From Kiritimatiellia bacterium (GTDB lineage Bacteria; Verrucomicrobiota; Kiritimatiellia; RFP12; UBA1067), in NCBI GenBank assembly GCA_017459225.1, contig JAFUDL010000434.1, positions 1-5,574 on the forward strand: 5,574 bases of DNA, written 5' to 3'. This document shows, in pieces, positions 1 to 5,574 of this stretch. A program made the translations under genes and the position numbers. The notes beneath the pieces were generated by a model. That model had not been told where the DNA came from, did no database searches, and was given only the letters and a program-made list of their open reading frames with translations. The first letter of the stretch is position 1, and each line of letters starts with the position of its first letter.

Positions 1-33
1 ATTTGAAATCCACAACAAGAAAGGAAAAAACAG

Positions 34-414
34 ATGAAGAAGATTCTAGTTCTGGCGAGCGCGATGTTCCTTGGCCTTGCGGCTCAGTCCGCAGTGACAT
101 GGGACTGGTGGTTCGGCAATGCGTCCACGAGCAACAGGGGCTGCGCTCTTGGCCTCGGCGCGGCGAACGCGGAGATCACCGGCGCGCAGGTCGCCATCTG
201 CGCGGCAAAGGCCGACAAGGTGAAGTGCGGCGCGCAGGTCGCAATCGGCTACAGCCAGGTGGACACGCTTCGCAACGGCGTGCAGTCTGCGTTCATCGCC
301 AAGGCGCGCAAGGCGGCTCTTCAGTTTGGCCTCATCTGCTTCAACGAGGGCGGATTCCTGCCTGTGTTCGTGTTCTTCAATTTCGACAAGTCGATGTTCG
401 GCGCTGAAAAGTAA
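34..414 (+). CDS. Small secreted G-x-Q repeat protein (surface-repeat type), function unknown
   Basis: A 126-residue protein, complete. Residues 1-20 form a signal peptide: MKK, a hydrophobic core, then Q-S-A before the likely cleavage site, so the mature part begins VTWDWWFG and is exported. The start is supported by AAGGA at 21-25, 8 bases before the ATG. The mature part carries short repeats with a G-x-Q core at residues 50-52, 66-68 and 82-84 and a degenerate A-L-Q at 95-97, each followed by small or hydrophobic residues, as in a regular beta or short-helix solenoid. The C-terminus has a hydrophobic G-G-F-L-P-V-F-V-F-F-N-F motif. From memory this pattern resembles the LA_2272-type surface-repeat proteins found in spirochaetes and PVC bacteria; no enzymatic residues are visible. 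The next gene starts 8 bases after the stop, suggesting co-transcription. The gene is surely real; the family assignment is tentative and no function can be given. Confidence 0.85.
   Translation: MKKILVLASAMFLGLAAQSAVTWDWWFGNASTSNRGCALGLGAANAEITGAQVAICAAKADKVKCGAQVAIGYSQVDTLRNGVQSAFIAKARKAALQFGLICFNEGGFLPVFVFFNFDKSMFGAEK
181..249 (+). repeat. Near-identical 48-bp-spaced repeat inside the small secreted protein gene
   Basis: GGCGCGCAGGTCGC followed by C or A and then ATC occurs at 181-197 and again at 229-245, 48 bases (16 codons) apart. It encodes G-A-Q-V-A-I twice. The period matches the G-x-Q repeat of the protein, and the third copy (G-V-Q, from 277) has already diverged at DNA level. This suggests a fairly recent internal duplication or strong constraint. 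Confidence 0.7.
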
Positions 415-422
415 GCCGCGCC

Positions 423-2066
423 ATGTCATTAAGGTCTGCTTCCCGGGGGCGCGTTGCTTTTGCGGCGATCGCCTGTGGCGTGTCTACGGCGTTCTGCGCG
501 TCCGCGTTTGAAATGACTGCGGAAACGTGGAGGATGACGGAGCTGACGTTCGAGAGTGCGCGCAGCTACGATGCGGGCGGCGGCGATGCCGTGCGCATCG
601 ACTGCGCGTTCTCAAACAGAACCGATGGCACCGTGCTGCGGCGCCCTGGCTTCTGGGATGGCGGCAACGTGTTCCGCGTGCGCTTTGCGCCTGTCTCCGC
701 CGGCGAGTGGAGCTGGACGACGGCATGTGCCGACGACCCGTCTCTCGCGGGGCGCAGCGGCGTAATCCGCGCCACCGCGTACAAGGGTCCGCTCGCACTC
801 TACCGCCACGGCTTCGTGCGCACCGTCCCTGGCAAGAAGCACTTCGTGCATGCCGACGGCACGCCGTTCTTCTACCTTGGCGACACGCATTGGGGGCTCT
901 ACAAGGAGGAGATCGACGAGGCGGGTCCGCACGCGGGCGGCGTGAAGACCGATTCGCACTTCAAGTACATAGTCGACAGACGCGCCGCGCAGGGTTTCAC
1001 CGTCCTGCAGAGCGAGCCCATCGGCGCGAAGTTCAACGTGGCCGACGGGCGCGTTGACGCATCCGACATTCCCGGCTTCCGGCTTGCCGACCGCTACTAT
1101 CGCCACATTGCCGACGCGGGGCTCGTTCACGCCAACGCCGAGTTCTTTTTTGCGGCCACGATGAAAAAGCCGCTGATGGACGACAAGGCCGCGCTAGAGC
1201 GCCTTTCGCGCTACTGGGTGGCGCGCTTCGGCGCATGGCCTGTGATGTGGACTCTCGCGCAGGAGGCGGACAACGACTTCTACGCCGAGCGCGGCGGACG
1301 CGACTACACGAGCGCCAACAACCCCTGGGTGGACGTTGCCGAGTTCATCCACCGCCACGACGCATACTCCCATCCACTTTCCGCCCACCAGGAGAACACT
1401 GGCCACACCACCGTCACCGGTCTTGGCACAAATCCTGACAAGAAGAGGATCAGCGGCAACGGAGTCTCCGCCTTCGCTTCGGAAGAGGTCGCCCGCCGCA
1501 CGGGGCACGACTGGTGGGCCGCGCAGTGGAGCCCAAGCCTCGTCAAGACCGGCAGCCCCGCGGTGCCGAGCGACTACTGGGCCTCGCCGCGTCCCGCGGT
1601 GAACTACGAAGGGCGCTACTGCTATCTCTGGACGAAGGACTACGGCGCGCGCGCAAGGGTGGATTTCCTTCCTCAGCGGCTTCTGCGGCTACGGATACGG
1701 CGCCATAGACATGTGGCTTTACCTGAGCAACTACGACGTCAAACGCGACTCGCACGACGGGGTGGAGAAGATAACCGTCGCCGACAAGGCCGTCCACTGG
1801 AGCACGGCCATCGAGTTCCCCAGCGCGATCCAGATGGGGCACATGAAGAAGTTCTTCACGTCGTTCGACTGGTGGCGCCTTGCGCCGATTCTCGGCGAGA
1901 AGAACGGCGACTTCGCGCCGAAGTGCGACGCTTGGCACGCGGCCAAGGCCGACGGCGCCGCGAGGAAGTTCGCGTTCTACTTCCATTCGCGCGACGCGAA
2001 GAATCTGCTCACCGGCGCAATCACGTCTGCGCGTGGAGGGCGCACGTACACGGCGCGCTGGTTTGA
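423..2066 (+). CDS. DUF5060/DUF4038 (GH140-like) glycoside hydrolase, N-terminal half of a frameshifted gene
   Basis: The open frame is 547 codons, but only the part up to about 1644-1654 is authentic; the rest, to the stop at 2064-2066, is an arginine-rich out-of-frame tail. Residues 1-28 are a signal peptide ending A-S-A, which supports this ATG although no good Shine-Dalgarno sequence precedes it. Residues about 30-117 match DUF5060, an Ig-like N-terminal domain (ELTFES, PGFWDGGN, RFAPVSAGEWSW). From about residue 128 a DUF4038 TIM-barrel domain begins (HFVHADGTPFFYLGDTHWGL, with D154 and W157). Candidate catalytic acids are E281 in MWTLAQE and E396 in VNYEGRY, by analogy with GH140; this is inference. 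GH140 contains apiosidases acting on rhamnogalacturonan II, but DUF4038 proteins are broader, so the substrate is open. The missing end of the barrel continues in the next reading frame. Not a shadow: the domain motifs are extensive and in order. Confidence 0.85.
   Translation: MSLRSASRGRVAFAAIACGVSTAFCASAFEMTAETWRMTELTFESARSYDAGGGDAVRIDCAFSNRTDGTVLRRPGFWDGGNVFRVRFAPVSAGEWSWTTACADDPSLAGRSGVIRATAYKGPLALYRHGFVRTVPGKKHFVHADGTPFFYLGDTHWGLYKEEIDEAGPHAGGVKTDSHFKYIVDRRAAQGFTVLQSEPIGAKFNVADGRVDASDIPGFRLADRYYRHIADAGLVHANAEFFFAATMKKPLMDDKAALERLSRYWVARFGAWPVMWTLAQEADNDFYAERGGRDYTSANNPWVDVAEFIHRHDAYSHPLSAHQENTGHTTVTGLGTNPDKKRISGNGVSAFASEEVARRTGHDWWAAQWSPSLVKTGSPAVPSDYWASPRPAVNYEGRYCYLWTKDYGARARVDFLPQRLLRLRIRRHRHVALPEQLRRQTRLARRGGEDNRRRQGRPLEHGHRVPQRDPDGAHEEVLHVVRLVAPCADSRREERRLRAEVRRLARGQGRRRREEVRVLLPFARREESAHRRNHVCAWRAHVHGALV
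1645..1654 (+). other. Frameshift site: (GC)5 tract splitting the hydrolase-esterase gene
   Basis: The frame used from 423 reads Y-G-A-R-A-R-V-D-F-L-P, then becomes arginine-rich. The next frame reads A-R-A-Q-G-W-I-S-F-L-S-G-F-C-G-Y-G-Y-G-A over the same bases and runs on to 3417. Adding one GC to the GC repeat at 1645-1654 joins them as D-Y-G-A-R-A-Q-G-W-I-S-F-L-S-G-F, with the R-x-x-x-aromatic spacing before L-S-G expected at the end of a DUF4038 barrel. The corrected gene, 423-3417, would encode about 998 residues. The cause may be true mutation, slippage-driven variation or an assembly error; the sequence alone cannot decide. Confidence 0.75.
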
Positions 2067-3417
2067 CACGGTAAGCGGCGAATGGTCGAAGCCGGTGAAG
2101 CTCGCGCGCGGAAAGGGCGGAGAATGCGCGCTGCCGCCAAAGCCGGACGCGCGGGACTGGGCGCTTCTCGTTGAGGAAGGGCTTGAGGGACCGTTCTACG
2201 CGCGGTTCAGTCCGGACGCGCCGAGCTGCCTCTACAAGTCTGGCGCGAAGGCGCGCGTGGAAGTGTGCGTCAAGGACAAGCGGGGCAACAGGCTCGAGAA
2301 GGGCGTTGTGGAAGTGTGGGCGGACGATGGTTGGACGAACGTCGTGTGGCGGCGCAAAGTCGATCTCTCGAAGGAGCCTGCCGTCAAGATGGAGCTTTCG
2401 CGCGGCACGCCTGGCTCGCTGCGCCTGCACGCGAAGGGCGTAGGCTTTTCCGTGCGCTCAGGCTTTGAGCGCGTGATATTCGACGCGGATCGCATCATGC
2501 CGCTCTCCCCCAGCCCTGACGACTTCGAGGCGTACTGGCGCGGCGAGCAGAAGCGCCTTGAGCGCGAGGTGCCGATAGACGTGAAGAAGATTCCCGCCCC
2601 CGATCTTGACACCGCTTCGCACACGATGTTCCGCGTTAGCTTCGCCACGTTCGGCGGGCATAGGATATACGGCATTCTCGCCGTGCCGAAGGGCGAGGGC
2701 AGGTTCCCCGTGATCGTGAACGTGCCTGGCGCAGGCCCGGGCCAGCAGAGTCTCGGCGGCAGCATACTGAGGCCTGGCTGGATCACGCTGATGATGAACG
2801 TCCACGGCATCGCGCTCGACGGAACGCGCAAGGAGTACACGGACCGCTTCAACAACTGGTTTAAATCCTACACGGGGCCTGCGTGCGAGCCTCGCTACCA
2901 GTACGTTGGCTACGCGCAAAGCCGCGAGGCGCCGTTCTACCACCGCACTATCCTGGGCATGACGCGCGCGTTGGACTGGCTTGCCGCCGAGCCGTATGCG
3001 AATCCTTCGCGCTTCGTTTACTACGGCTGCAGCCAGGGCGGAGGGTTCGGACTCTACCTCTCTGCGATGTGGGGCAAGTTCGCGAGAACGGCGTCGCTCT
3101 GCCCCAACAAGTGCGACATGCTCGCGTTTCTTCACGGACGCGAACCAGGCAGTTCCCACATCAAGAACCAGAAGCCGGAGAACGTGGAGGCAGCCTGCCG
3201 CAACGCCGTCTATCACGACAACTGCAACTTCGCGCGCATGATACGCACTCCAGTGTGGATGATGTACGGCACGGCGGACGACAACTGCCAGACGGTAGGC
3301 GGCATCGCAGCGTTCAACGTGATCGGATCCAAGGAGAAGAAGCTTTCGCTCTTGCCCGCCACGGGTCATGGATGGCACAAGCCCGCCGGCCTGGAGAAGT
3401 GGCTTTTCGGCGAATGA
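1711..3417 (+). CDS. C-terminal half of the same gene: end of DUF4038, collagen-binding-like domain and CE7-like acetyl esterase
   Basis: The ATG at 1711 is an internal methionine with no Shine-Dalgarno sequence, so this 568-residue frame is almost certainly the continuation of the gene starting at 423. Numbering from 1711: residues 1-70 complete the DUF4038 fold (preceded in frame by FLSGFCGYGYGAID). About 85-155 resemble the putative collagen-binding domain that usually follows DUF4038 (ARWFDTVSGEW, then DWALLVEEG). About 165-255 form an Ig-like beta segment. About 270-568 match an acetyl-xylan-esterase (AXE1, CE7-like) alpha/beta hydrolase. The nucleophile is S441 in GCSQGG; the acid is probably D523 in YGTADDN; the histidine is H553 in ATGHGWH. 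The classical CE7 RGQ motif is replaced by NVHG (from residue 363), a variant I recall in other bacterial esterases of this type. The likely role is removal of acetyl groups from a polysaccharide outside the cytoplasm. If translated alone it would lack an export signal. Confidence 0.85.
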   Translation: MWLYLSNYDVKRDSHDGVEKITVADKAVHWSTAIEFPSAIQMGHMKKFFTSFDWWRLAPILGEKNGDFAPKCDAWHAAKADGAARKFAFYFHSRDAKNLLTGAITSARGGRTYTARWFDTVSGEWSKPVKLARGKGGECALPPKPDARDWALLVEEGLEGPFYARFSPDAPSCLYKSGAKARVEVCVKDKRGNRLEKGVVEVWADDGWTNVVWRRKVDLSKEPAVKMELSRGTPGSLRLHAKGVGFSVRSGFERVIFDADRIMPLSPSPDDFEAYWRGEQKRLEREVPIDVKKIPAPDLDTASHTMFRVSFATFGGHRIYGILAVPKGEGRFPVIVNVPGAGPGQQSLGGSILRPGWITLMMNVHGIALDGTRKEYTDRFNNWFKSYTGPACEPRYQYVGYAQSREAPFYHRTILGMTRALDWLAAEPYANPSRFVYYGCSQGGGFGLYLSAMWGKFARTASLCPNKCDMLAFLHGREPGSSHIKNQKPENVEAACRNAVYHDNCNFARMIRTPVWMMYGTADDNCQTVGGIAAFNVIGSKEKKLSLLPATGHGWHKPAGLEKWLFGE

Positions 3418-3443
3418 ATTCGCGCTCCTGAGCCAGCGACCGG

Positions 3444-3461
3444 GCGCCGTGCCGATGGCGC
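3444..3461 (+). terminator. Weak hairpin after the hydrolase-esterase gene, possible terminator
   Basis: GCGCC at 3444-3448 pairs with GGCGC at 3457-3461 around an 8-base loop, with a G-T wobble able to extend the stem. It begins 27 bases after the stop codon, a sensible place for a terminator, but no run of T follows (only ATTTCC). It is not a standard intrinsic terminator; it could be an RNA 3'-end stabiliser or chance in GC-rich DNA. Confidence 0.25.
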
Positions 3462-3472
3462 TACATTTCCAA

Positions 3473-3582
3473 ATTGGCAACATTGGGCATTGGCAAACTG
3501 CGGGGGATGAATTTTGCCTTGAGGCGCTTTCGTTTTTTTGGTAAATTATTGTCATTCTCGTGATAAGTGTTTTTATTGGCAA
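3473..3582 (+). repeat. Three copies of ATTGGCAA in the intergenic region
   Basis: ATTGGCAA occurs at 3473-3480, 3489-3496 and 3575-3582. The first and third share the longer ATTGGCAACA. The first overlaps the palindrome CCAAATTGG (3469-3477). GGCAAA at 3492-3497 can also pair with TTTGCC at 3513-3518. Three copies of an 8-mer within about 110 bases is more than expected by chance. They flank the proposed promoter of the next gene, so an operator or binding site is possible, but no regulator can be named. Confidence 0.5.
3519..3547 (+). promoter_or_regulatory. Candidate sigma-70-type promoter for the beta-helix surface protein
   Basis: TTGAGG (3519-3524) and TAAATT (3542-3547) are separated by 17 bases, the ideal spacing, and each matches its consensus at 4 of 6 positions. 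They lie in the only clearly AT-rich part of the window (about 3510-3580), which includes a run of seven T. Transcription would start near 3554, leaving a leader of about 65 bases before the ATG at 3620. A competing pair is TTGTCA (3549-3554) with TTTTAT (3571-3576). The position is persuasive, the motif matches are modest. Confidence 0.35.
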
Positions 3583-3619
3583 CACCGATAGCCTTGCTAT
3601 CATGCAAAGGATTACAACG

Positions 3620-5574
3620 ATGAAAAAGAGACTGGCGAATCTGTTGGTGGCGCTCGTCACGATGGTGACAGGCATGTTCGTTCCCGCGACTGCGTTCGCG
3701 GACCCGGACCAAACGCCCGGCGCGAATGCGGAAGAATGGACGGAAGTCAGCACATGGGCGGATCTGGCCGCAGCGCTCCGCGCGGGCGGGACTGTCCTGC
3801 TGACGCAGGACGTGACCGCCGGTGAGGATGACTCTGTCCTCACCGTTCCCAGCGGCGTAACGGTCACGCTGGACCTGAACGGCCACACGATCGACCGCGC
3901 CGCCGCGTCCGTCACCATCGATGGTATCCTGCGCGCCACCGGCACCGACGGCGACGTGATCCGTGTGAACGGCGGAACGCTGACGGTCTTGGACGGCAGT
4001 GCGGAAGGGACCGGCGCCATCACCGGCGGCTGCCACAATTACGGCGGCGGCGTCTACGTTCTGAACGGCGGCGCCTTCACGCTGGCGGGCGGCAGCATCC
4101 GCGGCAACACGGCGACACAGCGAACGAACAGTGTCTCTTCCAACGTCGGCGGCGGCGGCGTTATGGTGATCGGCTCCGGAAGCTCGTTCACGATGACCGG
4201 CGGCAAGATCGCCGAAAACGTTTCTACCACCACGTTTGGCGGCGCCGTCTACCTGGAGTCACACGCCTCGTTCACGATGACCGGCGGCGAGATCAGCGGC
4301 AACACAGCAAAGCTCAGCGGCGCCGTTTACATGGTGGGCGGCAGCACGTTCACGATGACCGGCGGCACGATCACCGGCAACGCGGCGACGGATTCCGGCA
4401 AAACCTTCGGCGGCGGCGGCGTCAGCGTCAAGGACGGCAGCACCTTCACGATGAGCGGCGGCACCATCAGCAACAACACCACCTATGGCGGCCGCGGCCC
4501 CGGCGTGTATGTACAGAACGGCGTCTTCACGATGGAGGACGGCGAGATCAGCGGCAACCGGGCGACCGCCAGTGCCGTGTACGGCGGTGGCGTGGCAGTC
4601 TACCCGAATACGGATGGCGAAAGCGCTTCCTTCACGATGAACGGCGGCACGATCAGCGGCAACGGGTCCGGATACGGCGCCGGCGTGGCAGTCTATGGTT
4701 CCAATGCGTCCTTCGCCATGAACGGTGGCACGATCACCGGCAACGATGCCGGTATCTCCACCTACGGCAGCGGCGTCTACGTGGCGAGCGGCGCGGGCTT
4801 CAGCGTCAGCGGCCTGGTAAACATCCGGGGCAATACGCAGGGCGAGGCGGAGCGCAACGTCATCCTTCTGGGCGCCATCGGTTCCGCGCCGCTGATCACC
4901 ATCGCGGGTCCGGTGGATCCGAACTCCTCGATCGGCGTATACAATTACTTCACCTCCAGCAGCGCGATCCAGATCACCAACGGACTGAACGGGGAGGACT
5001 TCGGCTTCCTTTATGCGGACAACGGGTCCTACATGTTCGACCGCCATACGGACGGGCTGGAGGCGGCGCTGTATAAGGTGGAGATGTATAGCGTCAGCGT
5101 CAAAACGCCCGTGAACGGCACGCTCGCCGCGGACAAGACCCAGGCGAAGGCGGGCACCCGCATCTGTCTGACCCTTACGCCCGAACCGGCTTACCGGGTG
5201 GATCACGTCTATTACAAGCCGGAAAACCAGAACGAGCGGGAAATCAACCCCGTGAACGGCGTCTACAGCTTCAGCATGCCGGACAAGGATGTCATCGTCC
5301 GCGCGGTCTTTTCCGTGATCAAGCTCAACGTCGGGCTGAACCCCGGCGAGGGCGGCGGCGTGGCGAGTTCAACGCAGATTCAGCCCGCGAACGGCATCTA
5401 CACATACACGCTGCCGGCCTGCCCCTTCACCGCGCCGGAGAACAAGTTTTTCGACGGGTGGGGCCTTGACGGCAGCTCCTACCAGCCCGGCGACACGGTT
5501 ACCCTCACAGAAGACTGCGTCTTCACGGCTCAGTGGCGTAGCGCAGTCGTCCATTTTGACGCGAACGGCGGAAC
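3620..5574 (+). CDS. Secreted beta-helix repeat surface protein with InlB B-type repeats, partial (3' end beyond window)
   Basis: An open frame of 651 codons with no stop before the window end, so the C-terminus is missing. AAAGGA (3606-3611) lies 8 bases before the ATG. Residues 1-27 are a signal peptide ending A-F-A. Residues about 40-93 are the usual lead-in of such proteins (WADLAAALRAGGTVLLTQDV, then VTLDLNGHTI). About 142-410 are tandem repeats of the type G-G-x-V-Y-V, F-T-M-x-G-G-x-I-x-G-N, typical of a right-handed parallel beta-helix. About 490-564 resemble a divergent InlB B-repeat (VKTPVNGTLAADK, then MPDKDVIVRAVF). About 569-639 form a Listeria-Bacteroides-type (Flg_new/InlB) repeat ending FDGWGLDGSSYQPGD and AQW, and a further copy begins at 643 (VVHFDANGG). 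The protein is probably a long cell-surface or adhesin-like protein; no catalytic residues are recognisable. Any anchor would lie beyond the window. Such proteins are best known in Bacillota, and the gene lacks the ATA and AGG codons used upstream. Confidence 0.88.
   Translation, partial: MKKRLANLLVALVTMVTGMFVPATAFADPDQTPGANAEEWTEVSTWADLAAALRAGGTVLLTQDVTAGEDDSVLTVPSGVTVTLDLNGHTIDRAAASVTIDGILRATGTDGDVIRVNGGTLTVLDGSAEGTGAITGGCHNYGGGVYVLNGGAFTLAGGSIRGNTATQRTNSVSSNVGGGGVMVIGSGSSFTMTGGKIAENVSTTTFGGAVYLESHASFTMTGGEISGNTAKLSGAVYMVGGSTFTMTGGTITGNAATDSGKTFGGGGVSVKDGSTFTMSGGTISNNTTYGGRGPGVYVQNGVFTMEDGEISGNRATASAVYGGGVAVYPNTDGESASFTMNGGTISGNGSGYGAGVAVYGSNASFAMNGGTITGNDAGISTYGSGVYVASGAGFSVSGLVNIRGNTQGEAERNVILLGAIGSAPLITIAGPVDPNSSIGVYNYFTSSSAIQITNGLNGEDFGFLYADNGSYMFDRHTDGLEAALYKVEMYSVSVKTPVNGTLAADKTQAKAGTRICLTLTPEPAYRVDHVYYKPENQNEREINPVNGVYSFSMPDKDVIVRAVFSVIKLNVGLNPGEGGGVASSTQIQPANGIYTYTLPACPFTAPENKFFDGWGLDGSSYQPGDTVTLTEDCVFTAQWRSAVVHFDANGG
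4043..4860 (+). repeat. Tandem beta-helix repeats, eight clear copies plus a degenerate one
   Basis: The repeat core encoding F-T-M-x-G-G or a variant starts at 4076, 4187, 4271, 4349, 4445, 4526, 4631 and 4712, with a degenerate ninth (F-S-V-S-G) at 4799. Spacings are 78 to 111 bases (26-37 codons). TTCACGATGACCGGCGGC is identical in the three copies at 4187, 4271 and 4349, and the copies at 4445 and 4631 differ by only one or two bases. Such identity permits recombination or slippage that would change repeat number. Confidence 0.85.

Noticed and set aside
1665..1672. TTCCTTCC as the frameshift site (removing one TTCC also restores frame)
   Set aside because: It would give R-V-D-F-L-S-G, putting charged residues where the family has an aromatic and hydrophobic helix; the (GC)5 site gives R-A-Q-G-W-I-S-F-L-S-G, a better fit.
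1711..1713. ATG as a true start of an independent esterase gene
   Set aside because: No Shine-Dalgarno sequence or signal peptide, and the same frame continues DUF4038 sequence upstream of it.
1543..2430. Minus-strand open frame of 295 codons
   Set aside because: Arginine-rich, no motif, and fully antisense to the hydrolase-esterase gene.
3492..3518. GGCAAA/TTTGCC inverted repeat as a terminator
   Set aside because: Only 6 bp of stem with a 15-base loop and no T run directly after it; likely incidental to the ATTGGCAA repeats.
2458..4038. Long minus-strand open frame of 526 codons
   Set aside because: It lies antisense to the esterase, the intergenic region and the start of the beta-helix gene; it shows no domain motif and has an atypical composition. 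Open antisense frames are common in GC-rich genes.
4043..4860. Regular repeats as a CRISPR array
   Set aside because: The repeats are in frame, coding, unevenly spaced and degenerate; they encode beta-helix coils.
4259..5206. Minus-strand open frame of 315 codons rich in A, D, H and R
   Set aside because: Its apparent repeats (AADRAAGHRE type) are the antisense reading of the beta-helix repeats on the plus strand.

Overview
The window is about 60% G+C by eye and carries three plus-strand genes. All three encode proteins with clear N-terminal signal peptides, so the stretch looks devoted to exported proteins. Order: a small repeat protein (34-414), a large two-enzyme carbohydrate-active protein (423-3417) broken by one frameshift, a 202-bp intergenic stretch (3418-3619), and the first 651 codons of a repetitive beta-helix surface protein (3620 to the window end). 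There are no tRNA, rRNA, CRISPR, transposase, integrase or phage genes.

The small protein has short G-x-Q repeats and a closing motif rich in phenylalanine and proline. I associate it with secreted surface-repeat proteins of gut and anaerobic members of the Verrucomicrobiota/Kiritimatiellota/Lentisphaerota (PVC) group. With the high G+C and the polysaccharide-degrading enzyme next door, a gut or rumen PVC bacterium, probably a metagenome-assembled genome, is the best guess. This is a family-level impression, not proven. The third gene resembles surface proteins best known from Bacillota and differs in codon use (no ATA or AGG codons), so it may have a different history.

The central gene is the main content. 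Its N-terminal half reads as DUF5060 plus a DUF4038/GH140-like glycoside hydrolase. After a frame change near 1645-1654 the downstream frame continues the same fold, then a collagen-binding-like domain, an Ig-like linker and an acetyl-xylan-esterase-type (CE7-like) alpha/beta hydrolase. Restoring one GC dinucleotide in a (GC)5 tract gives a continuous protein of about 998 residues with a well-formed DUF4038 motif across the join. The enzyme would probably trim and deacetylate a plant polysaccharide outside the cytoplasm. The first two genes are 8 bp apart and probably co-transcribed; the third has its own good ribosome binding site and a plausible promoter.

I found no convincing new multi-gene system. 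The items most worth a second look are the dinucleotide frameshift, the hydrolase-esterase fusion, the ATTGGCAA repeats in the intergenic region and the DNA-level repeats in the beta-helix gene.
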